Below, one piece after another: positions 13,101 through 24,889 of a stretch of 64,000 nt of DNA. Position 1 is the first letter of the stretch; each line of letters opens with the position of its first letter. The position numbers were made by a program, and so were the translations under genes. Below the pieces are notes generated by a model. The model was not told the origin of the DNA, ran no database searches, and saw nothing but the letters and a program-made list of their open reading frames with translations. The stretch covers positions 124,001 through 188,000 of the forward strand of contig OX465111.1 in NCBI GenBank assembly GCA_949987565.1, written 5' to 3'. The DNA comes from Luidia sarsii. Lineage: Eukaryota; Echinodermata; Asteroidea; Paxillosida; Luidiidae.

Positions 13101-14274
13101 CTTTCAGATGATATCCCATTTATTAGGTTTTAGTGAAATGCGAAGGGTACACTCACTTTTCCAAAAGAGGAGTATTTGGAACTCTCAGCAAAATGTATAT
13201 TAGCGTGTAGCGAGATTATGACCGAAAGTTGATTTCGGTCATTGTTAAATTTGTTAGGCTGAATGATCGGTTGCAACAATTAAATTGGGAACGCCTACAT
13301 CCTCTGTAGAATTTTGTACTCTTTCAGATGATATCCAATTTATTAGGTTTTAGTGAAATGCGAAGGGTACACTCACTTTTCCAAAAGAGGAGTATTTGGA
13401 ACTCTCAGCAAAATGTATATTAGCGTATAGCGAGATTATGACCGAAAGTGGATTTTGGTCAAGGTTAAATTTGTTAGGCTGAATGATCGGTTGCATCAAT
13501 TAAATCGGGAACGCCTACATCCTCTGTAGAATTTCGTACTCTTTCAGATGATATCCAATTTATTAGGTTTTAGTGAAATGCGAAGGGTACACTCACTTTT
13601 CCAAAAGAGGAGTATTTGGAACTCTCAGCAAAATGCATAATAGCGTATAGCGAGATTATGACCGAAAGTGGATTTTGGTCAAGGTTAAATTTGTTAGGCT
13701 GAAAGTATGGTTGCACCAATGAACTCGGGAACGCCTACAGCCTCTGTAGAATTTCGTACTCGTTCAGATGATATCCAATTTATTAGGTTTTAGTGAAATG
13801 CGAAGGGTACACTCACTTTTCCAAAAGAGGAGTATTTGGAACTCTCAGCAAAATGTATATTAGCGTGTAGCGAGATTATGACCGAAAGTGGATTTCGGTC
13901 ACTGTTAAATTTGTTAGGCTGAAAGTATGGTTGCACCAATGAACCCGGGAACGCCTACAGCCTCTGTAGAATTTCGTACTCTTTCAGTTGATATCCAATT
14001 TATTAGGTTTAGGTGGAATGCGTAGGGTACACTCACTTTTCCAAAAGAGGAGTATTTCTAGTTCTCAGCAAAATGCATATTAGCGTATAGCGAGATTTCG
14101 ACCGAAAGTTGATTTTGGTCATTGTTAAATTTGTTAGGCTGAATGATCGGTTGCATCAATTAAATCGGGAACGCCTACATCCTCTGCAGAATCTTGTACT
14201 CTTTCAGATGATATGCAATTTATTAGGTTCAGGTGGAATGCGTAGGGTACACTCACTTTTCCAAAAGAGGAGTA
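7155..14274 (-). repeat. Right arm: 220-bp satellite, about 32 units, inverted
   Basis: The same 220-bp unit as the left arm, in reverse complement, continuing to about 14274 and more than twice as long. Variants occur in mirror order relative to the left arm: for example GACAGTTCC at about 5195 pairs with GGAACTGTC at about 10532, and GAGAAATCC at about 3650 pairs with GGATTTCTC at about 12077. Repeated blocks inside the arm (about 7966-8460 against 12594-13090) show further internal duplication. Minus-strand frames of 80-83 codons recur at unit spacing and are satellite translations. Confidence 0.95.
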
Positions 14275-14543
14275 TTCCAGATTCGTTTTATTTTGAAGTC
14301 AAATCCTGGATATAAATTTTTTCTGGAAAATATTGGTTTTTGGAAAGAAAAACCAAGTATTCAAGCTGATTGTGTATAGAATCATGTTATCACAACGTTG
14401 CAGTACAATTTCTCTCTTATTTTTATTTTTAATCTATCAAAAACTCAAGTCAAATATTGTGTGTCATGTATGGGACACCGTAGCGCTTCACGGGCAGGCC
14501 AGCCGAAATTCAGGCCCAAATTTAGGGCCAGGTTCAGTTTGGT
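14275..14543 (-). repeat. Right outer inverted repeat of the foldback element
   Basis: Reverse complement of 3171-3440, ending GGTTCAGTTTGGT immediately before the target duplication. A plus-strand frame at 14333-14563 is the mirror of a minus frame at 3091-3342 in the left repeat; both are incidental. Confidence 0.9.
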
Positions 14544-14551
14544 CAAGAAAG
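14544..14551. repeat. Right target-site duplication of the foldback element
   Basis: CAAGAAAG, identical to 3163-3170. The pre-insertion site would read through the 52-bp array directly into GGCAGTGAATAG. Confidence 0.85.
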
Positions 14552-16221
14552 GGCAGTGAATAGTAGCGGATCCTTTTTGTGCTCATTTTGCACGCATTGG
14601 TTCCTACGAGACGCCCGTTTGCACCCATTCTGAAAACGAATAAATTAAACAACCCAAACTTTATCGTGAATTATTAAGTTGGCTTTCTTGAAGCTTCAGA
14701 TGTCACTTAGGCCTATACATGTTCATTATAATGAAATCCTTTGTGCAATTTTCCAAAAATTGGTTCAAAAGTTAATTTGCATGGCTTTCCTTTATTTATT
14801 TATCTTAAATTGAGAAAGTTGCATCACTCTGAATAAGATCCCGAGATTTGCAACAATTGTTTGTTCATAATCTGAATGAAAACATGGGCCCGTGCTCCCT
14901 GGAGATATTCAGATGGTAAGAGAGTGGTTCGCAAAACCAGACAGTTTTCTTCAGCTTAGCTATAATATTCATAAATACAACCCAATAATTATGGCAGAAA
15001 TATCACATCTTTACACGTACACCTATTTTTCAACTCGACTTAACGGATGTGACTATAGTGCTGTTGATTCCTTTGAATAGCCACCAGACAGGGTAATGTG
15101 GGTTACCAATTGTGTATAAAAGTTTATGAATTAATACAATAAATTATGGTCAAAGTGCCTCCAAAATCATCTCAGAATGAACTACTACTTTAAGCACTTC
15201 AATTATTTCAAAACAAACAAATCAAATGACCCCAAAAAGGTGGAGATTAAAATATCAGTTTCAAATTTTTCAATTTCTTTATTGTGAATTAAGTTGGCTT
15301 TGTTAGAGCTTCAGTTATCACTTATACATCATAATGAAATCCTTTATACATTCAATAGCTCCCAGCAGTATAATAAAGGGCGCCATCTTTGACCTGGGAA
15401 AGGCGAAAAACAGATCAAACATTCAAAGCAAAAATAATAATCTGAAAATTCCTTTCCGACCCTCCTGAGAGCGATCAAGCATTACAGCTCCAGGTCAAAG
15501 GGGCTTCTTACTACATCAACAGTACTGTTTACATAATGAATATTCATCAATATTACTAATAACTTAAAATGAACATTTGACAATCTCAATTTTAATATTC
15601 TGTACAGAACATATTGTGATATGTTATAATCATCATAGCTTAGAACAGCTGATGAGAGAAGATACTTCTTTTGGCCAATTGACTGATTTTATTAAATACA
15701 TATAATTACCACATTAATTAACACTAATTATTTAAATTCTATTACCATAATTACAACAATACCATAATTATTAACCATAAACAAGTTTCTCTGTGGTACA
15801 CACATTTGTTTGATTGCTCAAAGTACTTCAGTTTTTCTTTTGCTTTGGAGATGATCATTTCAGAATATCATCCCATCAATCTATGACCAAGCAGGCTTTG
15901 TTTCTTCTATGCATTGAGGATGACAGTGCAAGAGTGCAATTGGAGGGAGAGAGTAGAGAGAAAGAAGTAGGTGCAAAAAAAATGAAAGAGATAGGTCAAT
16001 GATTGACCTGGCTGAGAGAAGATATGGGTGCAAAGATAGGAGAGAGAAGAAACAATGTCTGCGGTTGGAGGATGTAATTTGGATAAGTGTTGAAAACTAG
16101 TTTTCAAAAACCACAGAGAAACTCTTCTATTTTTATTATACAATGAACTACTTGAATTAATTTTAATAAAACAATATTAATAAGGATAATCTAAAGTTAT
16201 ATCCAAGATCCAATCTAATTT
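14552..16221. other. Intergenic stretch, nothing recognised
   Basis: AT-rich sequence with short frames only (14892-15080, 15814-16002, 15907-16143), none with a recognisable motif or plausible splice context. I see no repeats of note. Confidence 0.6.
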
Positions 16222-16323
16222 TCAAGAAGTGGTCGTGGCTGCCGTCCAGTTGAAGTCCCTCTCCACTGCCTCTGATGAAAAGCTGATATCTGGCTGCACC
16301 TGGGTGTCCATAGGTTGTCCATT
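16222..16323 (-). CDS. Candidate terminal coding exon, unknown product
   Basis: On the minus strand a pyrimidine tract and TCTCAG acceptor precede a 102-base frame of 33 codons ending in TGA. The peptide starts NGQPMDTQVQPD and ends NWTAATTTS, with one NWT glycosylation-type site. It lies downstream, in the same orientation, of the exon-like cassettes at 16.7-27.6 kb and could be their last exon, but the neighbouring exon-like block (16741-16845) has stops in all frames, so the join is uncertain. I do not recognise the protein. Confidence 0.35.
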   Translation of the reverse strand, partial: NGQPMDTQVQPDISFSSEAVERDFNWTAATTTS

Positions 16324-16740
16324 CTGAGACAAAAGAAAAGTATGAATAAATGTCTTAGTCATTGTATTCCTTAAAGTTCAGAGTACAGGAAAGATCAGAG
16401 TACAGGAAATTTCTAAGGATGTGAGACTTACTATGTTGGGATGGATTTCTTAGTTTGAGTTTTGATCAGCATTCGGGCAAAATGGCAAGTGGATATGAGT
16501 GAAAAGTACCCATATATAGACACTACTGCTATGAAAAGAGAGGAAGTGCCAGATTTGGTGATTTAGTCCAGGTTTTGGTTGAAGATTTTTAAACTAACGG
16601 AAGATGTAAACATTCAGTTACATACATGTAGGGCTAGTCAGAACATTGACAAAAAAGTCCCAAAGCAGGATACATTTGAAGTCTCTGGAGCAGTACGGAA
16701 TGAGTAGATGACAAGTCATTCCTACAAGGCACAAACTCAC

Positions 16741-16845
16741 CTCAATATGACCTCAGGAGCATCTTCAGTCACTGCAGTTTTCCTCAATCACAATTTCCAC
16801 AAACCAGCCTCTTCCTGGGCCCTTCTCAGAATCCAGGCTGCACCA
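16741..16845 (-). other. Exon-like block, family A, diverged copy
   Basis: Bounded by TATTCAG on the acceptor side and GTGAGT on the donor side. One frame reads QWCSLDSEKGPGRGWF and continues 11 codons before TGA; the other frames also stop. It is homologous to the A blocks farther right (QWCQQDSDQSPRR) and its 3' part to the 27452-27564 block. It may be an untranslated exon or a decayed coding one. Confidence 0.4.
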
Positions 16846-16978
16846 CTGAATAGGAAGGAATTAAGACAAGGAATGACAGCATGATAAATGTGAGGCAATC
16901 AAGGGGGTGACCACTGAATAGGAAGGAATTAAGACAAGGAATGACAGCATGATAAATGTGAGGCAATCAAGGGGGTGG
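16843..16978. repeat. 68-bp tandem duplication
   Basis: CCACTGAATAGGAAGGAATT begins at 16843 and again at 16911, with the whole 68 bp repeated essentially without change. The first copy overlaps the acceptor of the exon-like block at 16741-16845, so the acceptor is duplicated. Confidence 0.95.
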
Positions 16979-17110
16979 GGCATGACAACATTCTGAAATA
17001 AGAGTTACATCAGAACTTAAGAAACCGTTTTGTCTGGGACCTACCTCTAGTGATCAGTATGATCTGCAATGGTGAGCTCCTTAAACATCTCAAGTATGGT
17101 TGCCATTGCA

Positions 17111-18790
17111 GGAGTTGACGGTAGGCAGTTTCATTTAGAGGGTTGCCGTCGCAGGAGTTGATAGACTGCAGCTTCGTTAGTAGGGTTGACATCTCAAGGG
17201 TTGACATCTCAAAGGTTGACGGAAAGCAGTTTCATTTGCAGGGTTGCTGATGAAGGAGTCGAAGGACGGCAGTTTGGTTTGCAGGGTTGCCGTCGCAGAA
17301 GTTGACGGACGGCAGTTTCATTAGCAGGGTGATCCTCACAGGAGTTGACGGACGGCAGTTTCGATTGCAGGGTGGCCGTAGCAGGAGTCGACAGACGGCA
17401 GTTTCATTTGTAGGGTGGCCGTCGCAGGAGTTGACGGATGGCAGCTTGGTTTGCAGGGTGGCCGTAGCAGGAGTTGACGGATGGCAGTTTCATTTGCAGG
17501 GTTGCTGATGAAGGAGTCGATAGACGGCTGTTTGGTTTGCAGGGTTGCCGTCGCAGGAGTTGACAGACGGCAGTTTTGTTTGGAGGGTTGCAGTTGCAGA
17601 AGTTGGCAGACGACAGTTTCGTTTGGAGGGTTGCCGTTGCAGGAGTTGACGGACGGCAGTTTCGTTTGCAGGTTTGCCGTTGCGGGAGTTGACGGACGGC
17701 AGTTTCATTTTTCATTTGAAGTTGACAGACGGCAGTTTCGTTTGTAGGGTTGCCGTCGCAGGAGTTGACAGACGGCAGTTTTGTTTGCAGGGTAGCAGTA
17801 GCAGGAATTGACAGACGGCAGTTTCATTTGGAGCGTTGTCGTCGCAGGAGTTGACAGACGGCAGTTTTGTTTGGAGGGTGGCCGTCGCAGGAGTTGACAG
17901 ACGGCAGTTTCATTTGGAGGGTGGCAGTCGCAGGAGTTGACAGACGGCAGTTTTGTTTGGAGGGTGGCAGTCGCAGGAGTTGACAGACGGCAGTTTGGTT
18001 TGGAGGGTGGCAGTCGCATGAGTTGACAGACGGCAGTTTCGTTTGCAGGGTGGCAGTTGCAGGAGTTGACAGACGGCAGTTTCGTTTGGAGGGTGGCAGT
18101 CGCAGGAGTTGACAGACGGCAGTTTTGTTTGGAGGGTGGCAGTCGCAGGAGTTGACAGACGGCAGTTTCGTTTGCAGGGTGGCAGTTGCAGGAGTTGACA
18201 GACGGCAGTTTCGTTTGGAGGGTGGCAGTCGCAGGAGTTGACAGACGGCAGTTTCGTTTGGAGGGTGGCAGTCGCAGGAGTTGAGAGAAGGCAGTTTCGT
18301 TTGGAGGGTGGCAGTCGCAGGAGTTGACAGACGGCAGTTTTGTTTGCAGGGTTGCCGTTGCAGGAGTTGACAGAAGGCAGTTTCGTTTGGAGGGTTGCCG
18401 TCTCAGGAGTTGACAGACGGCAGTTTTGTTTGGAGAGTTGCTGTCGCAGGAGTTGACAGACGGCAGTTTCGTTTGGAGGGTTGCCGTCGCAGGAGTTGAC
18501 AGACGGCAGTTTTGTTTGGAGGGTTGCCGTCGCAGGATTTGACAGACGGCATTTTTATTTGGAGGGTTGCCGTCGCAGGAGTTGACAGACGGCAGTTTTG
18601 TTTGCAGGGTTGCTGTTGCAGGAGTTGACAGACGGCAGTTTTGTTTGCAGGGTTGCCGTCGCAGGAGTTGACAGACGGCAGCTTTGTTTGCAGGGTTGCC
18701 GTCGCAGGAGTTGACAGACGGCAGTTTTGTTTGCAGGGTTGCCATTGCAGGAGTTGACAGAAGGTAGTTTCGTTCGTAGGGTGGCTGTTG
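17111..18790. repeat. 43-bp minisatellite, about 38 copies
   Basis: The unit reads GGAGTTGACAGACGGCAGTT followed by TCGTTTGGAGGGTGGCAGTCGCA. From 17761 to 18750 there are exactly 23 units with no net indel; the left part (17111-17760) is less regular, with insertions near 17180 and 17705. Minus-strand frames (largest 386 codons, 17705-18865) stay open because 43 is not divisible by three and the unit lacks stops. The left edge merges into a D-family exon-like block (17050-17110) and the right edge into an A-family block whose acceptor reads CAA rather than CAG. Confidence 0.95.
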
Positions 18791-21700
18791 ATGGCACCAT
18801 TGAATAATGGCAGGGAAGAGCTGAAGTAAAGGAAAAAAGAACAAAACATGCTCTTTAGGTTTCATTTATTAGATACAATTCTCAATGGCAAAAAGCATTT
18901 TAAATAAGAATTGCTTTAGAACTTGAGGAATTGTTGAGATTATTACACACCTCTAGTTAATCTCATCTGCAATAATGAACTCCTCAAGGAGGTGCTATCA
19001 GCAATCCTGCAGAATAAGAAACAAAAAAGAAGGAAAATCATTCAATACAATTTCAAGAACTGATCAAACTCTTTGGGAACAATCTCTCTAACCAAGAATC
19101 TGAAACTCAACAGCAACAGCAGTTGCAATAGCAACATATTTTCATCTGATTCAATGTTCATTAGATGCAGACATTTTCTTCCTTAAATTTGTGGCTTGGA
19201 CTTCAGCCCTCCATCCAAATAATCTTCCTTTATCCTTAGCAAATGAAATGATCGATGGGACTAAATGTTGTTTGATACAAACCAGATGGATTTGCTGTGA
19301 TGTACTCCTCAAAAACAGGGTCATCCTAGTCACCCTCCTCCCTCCGTCTCTGTAGTATCTTCCAGGATGGAGGACAAGGCATCCTCTTGGCTGGTCACTC
19401 CATGGACTGCTCACATATCTGCAGAAAAAAGGGAAGAAAAGAAAAACAACTTGCCCCCGACAAAGCTGGGCATCATTAGTCCAACATTCAAATGCAAAAC
19501 AAACTTCTACTCTACTCTAGCACACCAACTCTCACACTCACACCACCCTACAGATCTTACCAAATTAGGCCTGGCTAAAACTTTACATTACGCCTGATCT
19601 ATACAATCTTACTTCTGTCCCAAGAATTGAGCATCCTCTGCGATGGTCGTCTTAAGGAGCTTCCACTGGAATCTGAAGAAGACAAAAATCCTAGCTGTTT
19701 AGATTTCATTGGTAATGTCCAATATTTTCAAAGTGTACCATGACAATATTAATCATGTTAAATTAGAACCATGGATAGCAAAAGCTTTGTAACGAACTCA
19801 CCGAAGACTCGTCGCATTTCTAGTCAGTCTCTTCTCTTCTTGGGCTCTGGTCAGAATCCTGTCGGCACCACTGGATAATGGCAGGTAAGAGCTGAAGTAA
19901 AGGAGAAAGAACAAAACTTGCTCTTCAGGTTATATTCATCAGATACAATTCTCAATAGCAAACAAATATTAGTGATTAAGAATTGAGAACTTGAGGGATT
20001 GTTGAGTCTATTACACACCTCTAGTTAGTTTCATCTGCAATGTTGAGCTTCTTAAACTCCTCAAGGAGGTGCTATTAGCAATCCTGCAGAATGAGAAACA
20101 CAAAAGAAAGAAAATCATTCAATACAATTTCATCAACTGACAAAACTCTCTGGGACCAATCTCTCTAACCAAGAATCTGAAACTCAACAGCAACAGCAGT
20201 TGTTATAGCGACAGATTCTCATCTGATTCAATGTTTATCAGATGCAGACATTTTTTTTCTTTAAATTTGTGGCTTTGACTTCAGCCCTCCATCCAAATAA
20301 ACTTTCTCAATCATTACAAATTAAAATGATTGATGGAACTAATTAAATTTTATTTGATACAAACCTGATGGATTTGCTGTGATGTACTCCTCAAAAACAG
20401 GGTCATCCTAGTCACCCTCCTCCCCTCCGTCCCTGCAGTATCTTCCAGGATGGAGGACAAAGCATCCTCTTGGCTGGTCACTCCATGGACTGCTCACATA
20501 TCTGCAGAAAAAAAGGGAAGAAAAAAGAGAAAACTTGCCCCCGACAAAGCTGGGCATCATTAGTCCAACATTCAAATGCAAAACAAACTTCTACTCTACT
20601 CTAGCACACCAACTCTCACACTCACACCACCCTAGAGATCTTACCAAATTAGCCCTGGCTAAAACGTTACATTACGTTTGATCTATACAATCTTACTTCT
20701 GTCCCAAGAATTGAGCATCCTCTGCGATGGTCGTCTTCAGGAGCTTCCACTGGAATCTGAAGAGAAAAAAAATCTGTGCTTTTAAGATTTCATTGATGAT
20801 GTCAAATATTTTCAAAGTGTACCATGACAATATTAATCATGTTAAATTAGAACCATGGATAGCAAAAGCTTTGTGATGAACTCACCGAAGAGTCGTGGCA
20901 TTTTTTAATCAGTTTTTTCTTCTTGGGCTCTGGTCAGAATCCTGTTGGCACCACTGGATAAGGGCAGGTAAGAGCTGAAGTAAAAGAAAAAGAACAAAAC
21001 TTGCTCTTCGGGTTTTATTGATTAGATACAATTCTCAATGGCAAAAAGCATTTTAAATAAGAATTGCTTTACAACTTGAGGGATTGTTGAGTCTATTACA
21101 CACCTCTAGTTAGTCTCATCTGCAATATTGAGCTTCTTAAACTCCTCAAGGAGGTGCTTTCAGCAATCCTGCAGAATGAGAAACAAAAAAGAAAGAAAAT
21201 TATTTAATACAATTTCAAGAACTGATAAAACTCTTTGGGAACAATCTCTCTAACAAGAATCTGAAACCGAACAGCAACAGCAGTTGCCATAGCGACAGAT
21301 TCTCATCTGATTCAATATTTATCACATGCAGAAATGTCTTCCTTAAATTTGGGGCTTCGACTTCAGCCCCCCATCCAAATAATATTTTCTTTATCCTTAG
21401 AAGTTGAAATGATCGATAGGACTAAATGTTGTTTGACACAAACCTAATGGATTTGCTGTGATGTACTCCTGAAAAACAGGGTCATCCTAGTCACCCCTCC
21501 TCCCTCCGTCCCTGCAGTATCTTCCAGGATGGAGGACAAAGCATCCTCTTGGCTGGTCACTCCATGGACTGCTCACATATCTGCAGAAAAAAAGGGAAGA
21601 CAAAAGAGAAAACTTGCCCCCGACAAAGCTGGGCATCATTAGTCCAACATTCAAATGCAAAACAAACTTCTACTCTACTCTAGCACACCAACTCTCACAC

Positions 21701-22870
21701 TCACACCACCCTAGAGATCTTACCAAATTAGCCCTGGCTAAAACGTTACATTACGTTTGATCTATACAATCTTACTTCTGTCCCAAGAATTGAGCATCCT
21801 CTGCGATGGTCGTCTTCAGGAGCTTCCACTGGAATCTGAAGAGAAAAAAAATCTGTGCTTTTAAGATTTCATTGATGATGTCAAATATTTTCAAAGTGTA
21901 CCATGACAATATTAATCATGTTAAATTAGAACCATGGATAGCAAAAGCTTTGTGATGAACTCACCGAAGAGTCGTGGCATTTTTTAATCAGTTTTTTCTT
22001 CTTGGGCTCTGGTCAGAATCCTGTTGGCACCACTGGATAAGGGCAGGTAAGAGCTGAAGTAAAAGAAAAAGAACAAAACTTGCTCTTCGGGTTTTATTGA
22101 TTAGATACAATTCTCAATGGCAAAAAGCATTTTAAATAAGAATTGCTTTACAACTTGAGGGATTGTTGAGTCTATTACACACCTCTAGTTAGTCTCATCT
22201 GCAATATTGAGCTTCTTAAACTCCTCAAGGAGGTGCTTTCAGCAATCCTGCAGAATGAGAAACAAAAAAGAAAGAAAATTATTTAATACAATTTCAAGAA
22301 CTGATAAAACTCTTTGGGAACAATCTCTCTAACAAGAATCTGAAACCGAACAGCAACAGCAGTTGCCATAGCGACAGATTCTCATCTGATTCAATATTTA
22401 TCACATGCAGAAATGTCTTCCTTAAATTTGGGGCTTTGACTTCAGCCCCCCATCCAAATAATATTTTCTTTATCCTTAGAAGTTGAAATGATCGATAGGA
22501 CTAAATGTTGTTTGACACAAACCTAATGGATTTGCTGTGATGTACTCCTGAAAAACAGGGTCATCCTAGTCACCCCTCCTCCCTCCGTCCCTGCAGTATC
22601 TTCCAGGATGGAGGACAAGGCATCCTCTTGGCTGGTCACTCCATGGACTGCTCACATATCTGCAGAAAAAAAGGGAAGAAAAGAGAAACTTGCCCCAGAC
22701 TAAGCTGGGTTAGTCCTACATTCAAATGCAAAACAGAAATTCCACTCAAGCTCACCAACATTCAAGCATCCCCAGTACCTTCTGTATCTTCAAGCACACC
22801 ACCATTCACACTCACACCAATCTGAGATTGACTAGTAAGGTCCAGCAAGAGCTGGGCCTTCTTCTCATCA
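18780..22870 (-). repeat. Tandem array of ~1.08-kb exon-like cassettes
   Basis: Cassettes repeat the order A-B-C-D on the minus strand. The anchor TGGGCTCTGGTCAGAATCCT occurs at 19841, 20924 and 22003 (spacings 1083 and 1079), with a further partial copy at 24898. In the 22.0-kb cassette the blocks are A 21965-22032, B 21776-21835, C 21444-21580 and D 21104-21168, each with AG on its 5' side and GT on its 3' side. Copies from about 20440 to 21520 and 21520 to 22600 are nearly identical, so that duplication is very recent (or an assembly artefact). The sequence between blocks is also conserved, as expected if whole genomic segments were duplicated. Confidence 0.8.
18951..19870 (-). other. Cassette 1: A-B-C blocks joined in one open frame
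   Basis: If the splice-like borders are used, A (19802-19870), B (19613-19672) and C (19283-19418) join into an uninterrupted frame of about 88 codons, then D (18951-19006) adds two codons and a stop. The B block encodes FQWKLLKTTIAEDAQFLGQ and C begins YVSSPWSDQPRGCLVLHPGR. In the younger cassettes A has a stop in every frame and C carries an extra G that shifts the frame. I do not recognise the peptide. It could be an ancestral coding cassette whose duplicates decayed, or spliced non-coding RNA with a chance frame. Confidence 0.35.
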
Positions 22871-23214
22871 AAGACCTCAATAAGTGAGACTGAGAAATTG
22901 TCCTCTACAGTCCAACTAACTCAGCCTCATCTTATTGTGTCTTTGAAATGACCTTCTCCTTTTGTTTCAAACAAATTTTAAAAGAATCAGTATATTAGTC
23001 AATTCCTTTTTATGAACCCTGAACTACATTTATTGAGTCTGAAAACTAACATTTGTTTAATACAAGGAGTCTTACACTGCTTTGATAAGCAGGGTGTGTG
23101 TGTAGCCACGGCAGCTCAGAAATCTTCTGAGCAGTTCTTGAATGAGAAGTAATTGTTTATACAAGATCCTTGATGTATGGATGAGGCTGGAGATCCTTCC
23201 TTACACTGTGAAGC

Positions 23215-24370
23215 AAAAAATAACAAAAACAAATTTAATTTGACAGTCACATTGACTGCACAACCATGGGGTTGGTTTACAGGATATTCTTTCAATTTGT
23301 AGATTATCATTTTGTTACTTTAAATTCACCATTTCTGGCATTTTTTAAAGTATTTTTTGCCAATGTAGGCACAGAATCATTTGAATATTTTTCATTTAGG
23401 AGATCCATGCTTACAGTGAAGAAAAAAAATCACAAACACAAATTTAATTTGACAGTCGAGTTGACTGCACAACCACAGGGTTGGTTTACAGAATATTCTT
23501 TCATTTTGTAGATTATAATTTTTTGGTTACTTTGGTTTCACCATATCTGGCATTTGTGTTACTCATTTTTGGCAAAATGTAGACACAGAATCATTGAAAC
23601 CTTTGTCATTTAAGAGATTCTTGCTTACACACAGTGAAGAAAAACATCACAAACACAACGTTAATTAGACAGTCACTTGACTGCACAACCACTGGGTTGG
23701 TTTACAAATCCTTTAAACTTCACTGGTCCAATCCTCTGATTCACAGCAGCTCAAAGCAAAAGCCATTGGCCTTAGAAAACAAATGGTTGAAAGCTAGCAT
23801 CACACCCCTCCCCTCACCCATCCCCCCCCCCCCCCCCGTATCCCCATCACACTTGAGGAGTGCGGTAGAGGTACCCACAATACATGACCTAGTCTGAAAG
23901 CATCTTACATTGTAAGACTCATACAGACAGTGTTCAGAGAACCACTTGGTCAAGGATGGGGTCATCTGCAGTTTCTATGTACCTCTACTACCCCCATAGG
24001 CATATGTATGCCACTCTGATGATTTACAGGAACAATTTGTTAGTCCTTTTTTTGCTCAAGATGGGCACAGAATCATTTAAACTTTGTTTTATTTAGGAGA
24101 TCCTGATCCTTACACACGTAGTGAAAAAAAAATTACAACACAAATCTAATTTGACAGTCACCTTGACTGCACAACCACGGGGTAAATTTTGCACAATATT
24201 CTTTCATTTTGTAGATTATCATTTGGTTACTTTGAATTCACCATTTCTGGCATTTTTGTTACTAATTTTTGCCGAGGTAGGCGCAGAATCATTTTACATT
24301 TTTTCATTTAAGAGATCCGATCCATGCTCACACGCGTAGTGAAGAAAAACATCACAAACACAAATTTAAA
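23215..24370. repeat. ~215-bp direct repeats (TTGACAGTC family)
   Basis: Blocks opening CACAAACACAAATTTAATTT and containing TGACTGCACAACCA recur at about 23222, 23430, 23646 and 24130, followed each time by TAGATTATCATTT and AGGAGATCC. Copies are diverged. No gene is visible. Confidence 0.8.
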
Positions 24371-24765
24371 TCCTTTAAACCTCACTGGTCCAATCCTCTG
24401 ATTCACAGCAGCTCAAAGCAAAAGCCATTGGCCTTAGAAAACACAAGTTGTCTGCCCCCATCACACCCCTCCCACTCACCCATCCCCCCTCACCCATCAC
24501 ACCCCTCCCCTCACCCATCACACCCCTCCCCTCACCCATCACACCCCCCTCACCCATCACCACCCCCCTCACCCATCACCAACCCCCTGTATCCCCATCA
24601 CACTTGAGGAGTGCGGTAGAAGTACCAACAATACATGACCTAGTTTGAAAGTAAGACTCATACAGACCGTGTTCAGAGAACCACTTTGTTAAGGATGGGG
24701 TAATCTGCAGTTTCTATGTACTTATACTACCCCCAGAGGCATACTGGTATGTATGCCACTTTCTG
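23700..24765. repeat. Direct duplication with C-rich microsatellite core
   Basis: ATCCTTTAAACTTCACTGGT through AAGCAAAAGCCATTGGCCTT at about 23707 recurs at about 24369. Each copy is followed by a C-rich tract (23806-23838, a C run; 24458-24590, CACCCCTCCCCTCACCCAT repeats) and then CCCATCACACTTGAGGAGTG. The duplicated unit spans about 660 bp. Confidence 0.85.
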
Positions 24766-24889
24766 ATGATTTACAAAGAATCAATGTTACACAGTGTCGA
24801 ATGGTCTTTGTTGTAGTTTACAATGCTCTTCAGCATTGCAATATTTTTCAATCTTCATTTTGAATCCTGAGAAGAAATGACGAGTCACT

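Larger units (their letters stand above)
3171..14543. mobile_element. 11.4-kb foldback transposon with satellite arms
   Basis: The element starts ACCAAACTGAACCTGGCCC and ends with the reverse complement GGGCCAGGTTCAGTTTGGT, flanked by the perfect 8-bp duplication CAAGAAAG. From outside in, each side has an outer inverted repeat of about 270 bp and then a long array of a 220-bp satellite; the two arrays are in opposite orientation and meet around a roughly 680-bp non-satellite centre. No transposase gene is visible, so it must be non-autonomous. The architecture recalls Drosophila FB and sea urchin TU foldback elements. An 8-bp duplication is compatible with hAT, P, Merlin or Zisupton enzymes; the termini do not let me choose among them. 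Confidence 0.88.

Noticed and set aside
3171..14543. Centromeric satellite instead of a transposon
   Set aside because: The array has mirrored unique ends, a perfect 8-bp duplication and a defined centre, which a plain satellite would not have.
17404..18865. Minus-strand frame of 386 codons with NSCDCHPPNETAVCQLL repeats
   Set aside because: Translation of the 43-bp minisatellite; the only non-repeat part is intron-like sequence, and the likely acceptor has lost its AG.
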